A DNA stretch of 64,000 nucleotides, taken from Panorpa germanica (Eukaryota; Arthropoda; Insecta; Mecoptera; Panorpidae). Of this stretch, positions 26,601-38,600 are shown in pieces; positions within the stretch are counted from its first letter, which is position 1; the number at the start of each line of letters is the position of its first letter. The position numbers were made by a program, and so were the translations under genes. Under the pieces are notes generated by a model. It was not told the DNA's origin. It did no database searches and saw nothing but the letters and a program-made list of their open reading frames with translations. Where the stretch lies: contig OY783220.1 of NCBI GenBank assembly GCA_963678705.1, positions 2,501,001 to 2,565,000 on the forward strand. Reading direction: 5' to 3'.

Positions 26601-29600
26601 AAATTTCTTTTTGATAGCATTTAAGTAAAGATACAGTTAAATAGAATGTGGCAAGTAATACATCGCTGTTTAATACATATATGATTTTATTTTTCATTGG
26701 AATTATTAACCCTGTTTGGACAGCAGACAACTCTTTTTTTAGGTCACAAACCAAATTAAGTTTTAGTTACAATTGACTTCCTCCCGTCGAAGTGAGCCTT
26801 ACTCGCATATGTGTCAATTAACTAAGCATATTGATTAATTGTTATTAATTAAGCATTAAAATATGTTTTACCGTTATATCTTCATTATTAACGTCATCAC
26901 TCTTTATTCATAAAACGTGATTGTGATAAACGTGAGGCACATAATATTTAATTTGAATTAAATAATAAAAGAATTGAATAATAATTAAACAACAATATCA
27001 CCACGTGAGCGAAATAACTGCGGGACTACACCACATGTTGTTTCCGTTCAAGTACAACGTGAACCAACTCTAGTAAAGCGAAATAAGAAGCCGATATATC
27101 TACTGGAAATTGTCATTGGGATCATAAACTAATTTTAGACGTTGACAACTTTAAAATATGAAAATGAAATCCAGTGGCGGGGGTAGAATGGGAATGAATT
27201 ATTGAGATAAATGAGGGTAGTCACAGCGAAACCGGGACATCGAGAAATGCGTTATTTTGAAGCAAAAATTGTTATGCCGGATTCACACTAGAGGGACAGT
27301 TCAATCAAACATGAATTAAAACTTGTTTTTCTGAGCAAAAACACCAATGTTTACAGCAAAGAGACAGTGCTTAAAACATTTTTGTCTTTAAAAACTGTTT
27401 TAGTAAACAAAACACATTCTCATCTGGAGTCGGTAAGATCAAAAGAAAAAAAGAAAACACGTTTGTTGTTGTTTTTTAGTCTGTTTGGTTTGAACACGCA
27501 GTTTTGTTTTTTGTGTGCAAGTGGACAAACATCCCCTAGACCCAATTTTAATTCCGCTATGAGTAGGAGCGAGAGGGCATTATCCGTACGCATGAGAGTG
27601 AATGAGACATAAATCTTCATTACCTGATACCTGGTAAATGGCCGCCTGGTTAAGTTAGCAGGTAGGCATACGATCATTGTACATACTAACACAATTCAAT
27701 CTTACAAATTTTGTTCATCAGAAAACAAGTGATGTCTCCCAACTCTGGGATCTCACTCTAACAACTTTGTTTACAAGTTCACTAAATGTCTCGTACTTTC
27801 TGGAAGGGGAAGAAGGACGAAGGGTAAAAAGCAATGTACAGACTGCTAGTCTATTCCATGTTTATGCAAAATATTGAATGCTTAATTAAGAAAAATAATA
27901 TCTCCTACATTTCTTAGAATATTTACTTGAAAAACATTTTTTCAAACAATAGACAAACACAGATGTATGTAACATAATACCCTACCTACAATTGTAATAG
28001 TTTTTTATGATAAAATTTTAACTAACATTCCAAGAAAATTGTCTACGACATGTTTAATATAAGACCCACCATCCACCATCCACCAGCCTTGTGGTTCTTG
28101 TTTCCATTCAACGGGTGGTTCAACTACCAGTACCAGTACCAGTACCAGTACCAGTATACATAGCTTAATGGTTTCAAAGAAAACAAAATAATGAATATGT
28201 AGATACAAGTTTTTGTTATACGTTTTTATTACAAGTTGTTTCTAGTTATATTATCGACCATTAATGGCAGCACTGTTTCGTTTAATTACTCAGTGTAACT
28301 CATGAGTCAAAGTGAGTGAATGTACTCGTATATGCACAGAATATCTATTTGTGTAAAATGTAATTAGAAATACAAACACATGTCATGAGAAAACGTGTTC
28401 GGTTTATTGTTTTTTTCTGTGCTATTCTTGAACGTTGAGGTCTATTACGTCCAATTTTCCCGCTAAGATAATTTTAATATTAATAAATTGATATGTTTTT
28501 ACAGAATAGTAATTCTTTAATAGCTTTAAGGCAGTTCAAAACATTTATAATGACGGTCAGTGGGTAATGCCGATCATATCGAAATCTAAAACTTCCAAAA
28601 ACATTTCGCTAATGCTACTAGTACCGCCGTCTAGCATAGGAAATTGGGTCCTCTACCGGATGAACAATAACTATTTTTATATCAGAACAGCATTAACTGA
28701 TTTGTGTTTAGCGGAGTGAAGAGTAAGTAAGTAGGATAAGTATCCTACTGCTCCCGTAGTAAAACAAAGTTAACAAATTCAAGTAATTCAGCCAGTTCTT
28801 TATCCAGGAGAATAAACAAGACGATGACCTCGTGGGAAGCCGGCAACAGATAAACGTACTCGTATTTAACAATATACAGTTAGAAGTTTGAATATAAATA
28901 TCACTTAAATATTAATAACAATCATTAAATTTATTGCAAACAAAAATAATACCTTATGTAACATACGAGTACGAGTATATCTGAAAATAGCAGGAAATTA
29001 AAATACACGCTCAGTGCCAGCTAAAGTAGGCAGGCAATGGCAGAAGCAGGGGAGTAGTAAAGTGAAAATAATCTTTTCTGTAACTATTGCAAAAAGAAAA
29101 TTATCAAGAAGATACCTATTTATGAAAATATTTAAATAAAACCTTTAAGAAACAGTAAATGTAGGTTATAAGCCGGCAACGTTGCAAATGCCAATTTGAG
29201 CGGGAAATTCAAAATAGGAATAAATGTTATATAAAATATAACATCCTTTTGATAATTTTCTTTTTGCAATAGTTACAGAAAAGATTATTTTATATACAAC
29301 TAGTTTTTGAAAGCCGTGTCACCATTTTTTTTATAGTTAAAAGTTATATTATGTGGTGAAATTGAGCTAAAAATTATGATTTGTAAGGAAAATGACTATT
29401 TTTAATCATGTATAAAAAGAAAACTATGAACCCTAGGTCTCTAAAATTTTGAGACAGCATGTATTTTAACTATTTGTATCGACCCTCCATTTCACAACGT
29501 TTTCATCATTTATGTTAACGTCCTGTACCTCCTTAATAAGTGACTAAGAGAACGGGGCAAGGCACTAAGTCTAAAATTACAATCACATGCAGATGCAGAC

Positions 29601-32600
29601 CGGATACAGGTAAATTAAACCTTGTATCATACCAGCATTTATAGTATTGTAATTGCATCATTAATACTTATTAGTGGTTTTCAAGCATATCATTAATATT
29701 AATATGCTCTTTGTAATTATACAACCGAGCTCTCGTATGTTCACAAAGATTATCAAGAATTTAAGTTTAAAACGAGATAAGTTTTATCATTATACTAATT
29801 TGATGTTATTAGTAAGTTGGTAATTGGAATATTAAGCCTGTCTCAATATTAATTATATGATTTAAACGATTGGCTCATTTGTGTGCTTGTGAATAAACAC
29901 ATTAAATCACAAATAACAATATTTAAGCGTTTTCACTTTTTAATTAATTTTATAATAACAAGATGAATAAGATACATACAAGATAATTATGATGACAGGC
30001 AGCTGTGTCTTTGGATTCGATTTCCGCAAGTTTGTTTGTCTATTAAGGTGATTTTATTTTACATAAACTTGCTATCATACACTACAATCAGGGTTGTCAG
30101 AATTGAAATTAGGTCACGCGCAGTAAAAATTAAATTGTTATTGTTTAAGTCCTATGCGAAGTGGTCGCTTTTTTAATATTCGAGTAAAATAAATGTTAAT
30201 AAATGTATATTGGCGTTTTTATTCTTTTAAATATATAAAAGTTGACGGAGTTGTACCTGTATTAAATTTGAATTTCAGTTTTGCCGCTCGCTTTAGATAT
30301 GCATAAGACGTATACGTATATGTATTTAACGCCTGGTTTTATGCAACAAGTCATACACACAGTCACACAATGTAGAATGGATTATGTAGAGTGCATCAAA
30401 TTCATGTACATTAAATTGTGCTGCTGTTTCTAAATATGTATAGTACAGCGAAATTTTATAAATATTTATTACGTTTTCAGTTTCAGTCTTAATTATAGTT
30501 TAGTTGATCCCAAATAATCATTTACTTAATTATTTCTAGAGAAAGATCTACTGCTTACTACCTCTAACACACTAAAACTAAACTACAACCGTGAGCTGAT
30601 ACTAAAAAATTACAGAGTTCCCAAAAGTGTGTTAAGGTAAACTTTTACAGGCTCGAATAGGATTTATCGTATCGAGCGTGGAAGGAAAGGTATGATTGAT
30701 ATGCTTAGTGAACTGCGTTATTATCAGCATTGCTGAAGAGCAAACGTGTGTCGATTATGTTATTCGGATTGTCGATCTCAGTTGTTGCCTCAGTAGATCC
30801 ATACCATTCGTACTATTGTAAAGATGATTGGTACAATATTTACTAAATATTATTATTTTAATATCTACTGCAAAACGATTTTCTATATGGTTTCTTGTTA
30901 AGTCGTTTTCTCCACATAACCTAGAAATGTATTTGGTATACTCGTAATATCGTGTCATGAGGTGCATGCACCGGCTCTATTTTCCAATTTGTTTCACACA
31001 TACTCAGACAGTTTTCGTGTTTTACTTGTATGATCAGTACCTGTACCTACTTCATCCATACACGTAATGCACAGAGTGCACTATATCTGTTTACAAGCCT
31101 TGCCCATTAACTAAAAACAGGCAGATACTGTTATTTTCTACAGGTTCTGCAAACTGTTTTTGCAATAACAACGCTTCACAACACGTTGTGGGGCTCTACT
31201 ACGTACGAGAGAGAAAGAGAGAGGGAGAGACCTGACAAGTCTGTTCTTGTTCTACACTGTTAAACGATTCAAGAGATACTTTATTTTATTGCATTGTTGA
31301 GTAATGTTATTGTTGACAACAATAGGTTATTCTGATAAAAGGTTTTGTAGATAACAATATACCGTTAACATAATATAATGTTTATTTAGTTAAACATTGA
31401 ATTTACAGTAATTATTAGCTTCAGAGTTTTTGTTACATGAAAAATGGAATATAATTAACAAGAGTAATTAAATTACAACATGCTTTTTTAAGTATATGGA
31501 CTATGTATTATAAAGATGTATTCAAATGTGTGCTATATGCTGTATGAGGTGTTCATGGAATTCAAACTAAAATTGTAAAATATGGATCAAAATTAATCCT
31601 CCGTGTGCACACTGGGTCTTATAGGGAACAGTTGAAATTTCAAACTCCAATTTCTCTCTCATTACTACAGAGCGCGCTTCACCTATGCCCCCTCCTAAAA
31701 AATCTAGGTAGTAGTAGAGACTTAAAGTTCCAGCAGCGTCCGGATATGGCAGTTTACCGGCAAAGGCGAGCTAGTGAAACTTTCCTCTAAAAGGGTCAGT
31801 GTACAAACGACGTTAGTATATTCCAATGTTAGTAAATGAACTTTTTTTGCTTTTCTCACTTATTTTGTGCCGAATAATCACCGTTCCGTTTATTATGACA
31901 TGCCTGAATCCGTCAAATATTCCCCACTTTCAGGTGCACAAATAATTCAACTTTTTGGAGCTTACGCCAACGACACTACATTCTTTCGAAAGCTTATGAT
32001 AAAAAAGTCTACAACCGTTTTTCTTATTATTTGTTTGTTATAAAGTTATGAATTTTTTAACAATATTCCGTTTTTTCCGCCTTTTTCACTATTTGTGAAT
32101 TTTTATTAACAACGGTTTTAAACTTTGGACTTTAGCAACTTCTGGACCATGTAGTAGACACTTTAAGAAGTAATCCAGATTTTTTGAAAGCTTAGAAAAC
32201 TGGAAAACCTCAATTGTTCCGTCAAAGACCCAGCGTACACACCATGACTCGAAAAATATAGTGTTCACACGGAGGGTTAATGAAACGATTCTTTAAATAT
32301 AAATCATTAGCATATGATATTTCCACCAGGTGAACAAGTTTTGCAGCAATTTCAGTCTTTGTCTAGCTTGATGTCAAATCTAGCAACACTAACTACTGAC
32401 ATTACGTAAAGGATAATAAATTATTTATATAACCAGAAACAACATTTTATTTTTCTACATACAAAGTTCTCCAGGATGTAAATAAAAATAACAGTGTAAT
32501 AAATAATAATTTTACAGTTACGGAAAAGTCACGATATTAATTTCATTTTTACTTATTTTATTTAACTTTAAATGGCAAATAGAAATACATCGCGATAATT

Positions 32601-35600
32601 TAATTGATGCAACGTTTCTGAAATAGAAATTATTTACTTTATTTATAAAGTATACAATTTTCTATCTATAAAACAAATTTGGTCTTTTGCTTAGTATGTC
32701 AATGCATTTTATGAACACGCTACTGTCATACATATACTTTTATAGGTTAGAAATTGTCAAGTTAGAAAAGTAACTTAACCTATATTATCTAAGCTATAGA
32801 AAACAGGTATGTGGTATAGAAACTCGCGCTATTTATGTTACTTGCAAAGCTGGTGCTGTTTTTCTTTGCAGATACGTTTTAAACATCAGGAGAATGTTGT
32901 AATCACTGTATAATGTGTTAATTACGTTACATAACCTATAAAACGCGAACATTGCAAAGATATTTTGTTCAATGGTATTTTAAACTTGAAATAAAGACCA
33001 ATATGTTGTCTTAATCGGCAAATAAATCGTCCCCCAAAGAGTTAGGCCGCACATGGGTCTGCCTGAACCGAATGAGAATGCAACTGTGTTGTTAGTGAGA
33101 GAACGCACGTGTATACAAGTGAGAGAACACACACGGCACGAACGAAACTGATTTAAAATTGGTTTTGAGCGAGTGTGATTCTTGGTCGCAGGGCAATTAC
33201 GTTGCATGCTTTTGATGGTGACATCATGAGCAGAGATGTGCACAAATACTATTCAAAAGTATTTAATTACATACAAATACCTCATAATACGACACAATAA
33301 AATCCCCTATTATGCTATTGTTAAACAATCTATAGAGTCACGAAACACGGCTCGACATGGCTCGTTTTTCGTTTTCGTTGGAAACTTCCCGTGTGTAGGC
33401 CTTAGTGTTTCAAATAGTAAGTTCCAGTATAAGAACAACCTTATGTTACACAGATTTATATAAACCATATGACAGATAAACATAAGATTTATTTTTGCGA
33501 ATATAATATTTTATGATTCGTAATTTTCTTCTAATTTAAAAAGTATCGTAATAAAGAATTTTCCGATTTCAATTAGCGAGAAGTTAATATATTAACCACA
33601 ACATTATTTTGTTAAGTTAGCAACAATAAATTGATTGTTCGTGTTACCGCTTTGATTCTATCAAAGTTAAATAATTAATTAGTCACATTAAATGCTGTAA
33701 TAATTAAATAATAAATACAAAGTACAAATAGGAAATAAAAACCCACACTGTGTATTTTTTGTAAGGCAGAAAAAGAACAAGAATATAAATAGATGTGCAT
33801 GAGAGAGATGGAAAGATGAAAACATTGAAAACTATAACAGAAAAAGCAAAGCGTAAAGAGCATAGCACCAATTATTAGCACAATTAATTATTTATATATG
33901 CTATTAAGTAAATTAATATCTAATAGGGTTTTATGTGGCGCAGTGGTACGTATAAAGCCCGCGCTTAGGGTTGACAAATATATCATGTCATCCATGATAT
34001 TGACAATGTTGTAAATATTATTAATAGCGTGGTGTTGAACGAGGGGGCGAAATATTTTTGTCGCGTTGTAAAAATACGCGTTACAGAAACTCGTATGCAC
34101 CGAAGAAATAACGATTCAAAATATATATGTATTGTAAACAATTATTTCTTATTTAAATAAATGGCGATGTCGCAAGTAGTAGAATCTATACTATTAACTA
34201 CTGCTGCCACCTATTGAGCGTTAGTTTAACGAGATTATATATGTAGTTGGAAAGATAGAGTGGTAGCGACGCACCACTGAATGAACGTTAAATAAACGAC
34301 AAATGCTCTCAAACAATTAAAGTAACTTAGAATTAAAAAATTATGCATAGTAATTAATCTTAGGCGGCACAAACTACCAAACAGTGCATAGAAAATGAGC
34401 AGCGCATACACCTACAATGAAGTAGTAGGAGTACAGGGAGAACCTTATCGACGTGATACACCAGTTCGTGAATATATTTTATTCTATTTTAAAAATGTTT
34501 TTTTTTATTTCATTTTCGTAATGTACATATATTTAAGTACACACACAGAAAATTTCAAGTGAATCCGACGATTGTTTTTGAAGTTATGTAAGATGAAAAA
34601 GAAATATTTATACTCTATGTAAAGTGCTTTTGAAACTTTAAATGCGTTTTTTTAAAACTGTGTTTTTAAAATAGGTGACCAAGATTTCTCAGAAACGGCT
34701 GAACCGATTCGTCTCAAGTTTTAACGCAAGTTTCTTAAGTATATTTTTTAGTAATTAATCGAAGGTATTTTCTCACCGATAAATATGTTTTTTTTATAAA
34801 CAATTTAAGGCCAAAATTTTGGTCAAAAATCTATTTTTTTTTTTGAGAAGCCGCGATTTAGTCAAAAAAATGTATTTGGTTTATTCCTTCGGTTAATTAC
34901 TAGATTATACATTACTTTAACGAAATCCGTTTGGTTTTTTGATTTTAGATGGTACAGTTTAGAGATATCGTGATCATCGCACATGCCTTTTTTGAGAGGA
35001 GTTCCTGGAGATCAGCTATAGCAGCTTCCAAATTATTATTTTTGCAAATACAAGAATATTAAAATACAGTTAAAAGTTTCCATTATATGTGTACAAATTT
35101 TTACATTATTTTTTTTGAAAAATCACTTCTTGATATTTAAGAAATGTAAAACACATTCTTTAACTGTGGTAATATTAATCGTTATTTTTCTGGTCCCCGA
35201 TCTGAATGACCCCCATTGGATTTTACGCCACTGACCACATTCACCAACACTAGTGATAATTCTATCTTGTAACACATTAACAAAAAAAAAGCTACGATAA
35301 TTGAATTTGAAATAGAGATAATTTTTTTCAATAATCATTACAGATAAAACCTGTCACTTAAATTCCATGTTACAAAAGAAGTTGTATGTTCCGCTTAAAT
35401 AACTATTTGAATATAAATTAAAAATAATATTAAAGCTGTACTAATATTGATATTATTTGACTTCACGAAGTCCACTTGACTCCATTTGAATTCCAAACGC
35501 ACTACAAACACAACAGCTTCTAACAACAACAACAACAACAACAACAAAAACAATTAGGAAACAAAAGAAACTAACGATTTGAATAAACTGAAAAAATTAA

Positions 35601-38600
35601 ATTATGTTTACTTTGAATACGTACTTTAAAACACGTACATGAAAGAAAATGTTTAAAATTCAACATTAATATGCGTTTTAAAGCGAACAAATATTTCTAA
35701 AGAATAAATAAAAATTAAATTAACAAAAGGAAATAACAAACAGCAATAATAAAAATAAGTAGTAAGCCGAAAGAATGCAAAGTGAAATAAATAAATAGTG
35801 TTTTCTCATTTACAAATTTAAAAACAGAAAATGTACAGTCCATGTCACGGAATATTTGGTCAGTTGAAAATACATACAACGAATAGAAAGAAATCGACCG
35901 GCTCTATTTGGTGTTATTAAATTTGGTGATATGAAAAAGTTTGCAGCTCGGACTTCGGACTTCCATCGCCTGGGTTTTGTCACCCAGATCTGGGTTGATA
36001 GGTTTTTTCATTCAACATTTCCTGATTAGTGTTTTTCGATAATTGTAAGTCAACGCTAGATTCTTCATATAGTTTGCACTGAGTATCTTCTGTCTCACGC
36101 GCTAGGCGATGTAACGCATATTCCGTAGTTGTTAAATTGTGCAGCTACGTGCGTTGTGGAAAGCGCACGGAGAAAATAAGTTTTAATTAATTCGGCATAG
36201 AGATTAAGTTGATTCCTTGCAACTTCGTAAGTATAAAGTCAGTATGTAATTGGGGTATTATATGATATTTTGTGATACTTTTTCTTATTCAAAATAGTTA
36301 TAAATTTTTGGCAGTGCAGCGCATGAGTGCACTTAAGGTAGAGCCATCCCTGGTCTGAACAAGGTTTTTAGGGGAAGAAAAATTTGCTCGGTGCTTTCTT
36401 CTATGGGATTTTTGCCACTATGTGTGCAAATGTTGTATGTCAGATGATTGTCAAATTGTGAATTAAGCTAATAGTGAAGAACAATTGATTCAGTGGTTTA
36501 TTTTCAGTTGAATTGCGAAAAATTTATTGAAATTTGGACAGAACAACGTCTAGTTCCCGATAAAATAGATTTAAATTACATTTTTGAAAACTAAAGATAC
36601 ACTAAAAAGGTACACTACACTAAATTTGTGGATAGAAGCACAATAAAGGGAGTTCAATGAGTTATCCATCGAAAAAGAAGAATCAAGTGTGTTAGGTTTA
36701 TTCTGGGTTTATTTTAAATTTGTGAGTGAGAGCACTGAATGACTATTTGAGGAGAATTATTTGCTAGGGACGAAATTTTACAACAATGTATAATTAATAT
36801 TGTCGACCAGTATCCAACCATAATTAGTTTCAGCTTAATGATTACTAACGTATTAATTAGAGTTGAAATATGCTACACATTATTAAAATGATGAACAAAG
36901 TTTTAAAATATTTGAACGCTTTCACTTAAAATTACGATGTTCGAAACATGGGTAACAACGATAATTATTATTTAGAACAGGAGTTCTTAAAACTCTTTTG
37001 AGACCACGGTCCGCATTGAAGTATTGAAAAAAATATATACATCCACCAATTATCCAAATTTACCTAGCGGTGATATATTTTGATTCCAAACATGAAGCAA
37101 AAATGTATTTGATAACTGAAACCAACACTTGAGGAGTTTGACAAATCATACTTTTAAGAAGGCTTAATAAAGATAAGTCAACAATGGTTGAAAAATAAAT
37201 TGAATTTAAAAAGAAAATTTGTTTAAGGCTGGCTTCACATGGCATTGTTCTGCACGTTTTTTGCAGTATAAATATTCTCGAATAAACTATGGCGCAATAC
37301 AAACGTCGTGTGAATAGGTCTATATAAAATGTATGTGCCACTATTTATTTGATAATATTTATACTGCAAAAAACGTGTTGTACAATGTCGTGTGAACCGA
37401 GCCTATTCGTACAATAAATTGTTGGACTCAAAACTTTAAAATCTTTTTAGAGACAATATAGAAATGACAGGTGTCAAATCAAGAAATTGTCAGTTATGTA
37501 GGAGCAATATTTGTGGCTTGTATATTGTATTCTTCATTGAATTATATTTTCTAGTTTTTTACAAATGAATTCGCGAGTCGTAGTTTGAGAGCCCCTGATT
37601 CATAAGTAAGGCATCGTTAATTACAAAAGGAAAAACTAAGTTTATAATTATAAATATACGAGTACGTATGACCTGTTTCGTTAATGAAATACTTGTATAG
37701 TATGTTTGCTTTATAGATAATAATGTTTACCGGAAATGCCTTTATTTATCCATATCCATGCATCAGATGTTCAAAGCTAAAACTTCGAAAAGAAAAAATA
37801 CTTAATAATAATATAAGATAATTTAAGTTATTTTTATTTTTATGACTGAACTTAAAAATAATTGACTGATAAAAATGTAGTTTTATCTTCTTTGTTTAAA
37901 GAGAGAAGTCTGGCAGTTTAAAAGAATACCAGAATGCTGTATCTAATGAATATATATTATTATGCAGAACCGTATCTAGAACTTTTCGAACCGTATGCAT
38001 TTAAATAAAGTCAGTAAAAGAAGGAAAGCGTATGCAGTGACAAGTACGGATTTGAGTCATCCAAATGTGCTATCGTCGATGATTACTTCGAAGAGCAACC
38101 AGCGATGCACATACCGATTTTAGTTGTTGTCATCAGCCGGTATCTAAATGTTTGCCTCCAACGTGTGAGTCAAATATTGAAAGATTCACATGGCAAGTTT
38201 TCTACTACGCGATGAAACGAATGTTTAATCCAAATAGTTTATTTATTTTACTAATTTGTTGATATTATTGACCCTGATACTGTCTCAAGTTACTTTAAAC
38301 TATAAAACCTTCCAATGTTGAACGATTCGTGCAGCAGTGCATGACATGTGAATCAAGTGTGTGGTGGGGATAGAAAAATCCCTTTTGACGAACCCGACAC
38401 AGCATGAACTTCTTCCATCATGAACGTTGGACACACTTAGATCCAGCATCGACCGCACGATGCGTCCTACAATCAAGCGTCCAATGTTGGAAGATGTTCA
38501 TATCCTTTGATACTGACAATAGTAATCGTAGCTGTCACTGCATACATCTGGTTTTGCGCTTCACTTCTATTCCACATTTTATTCAATAAAATCAATGCGT

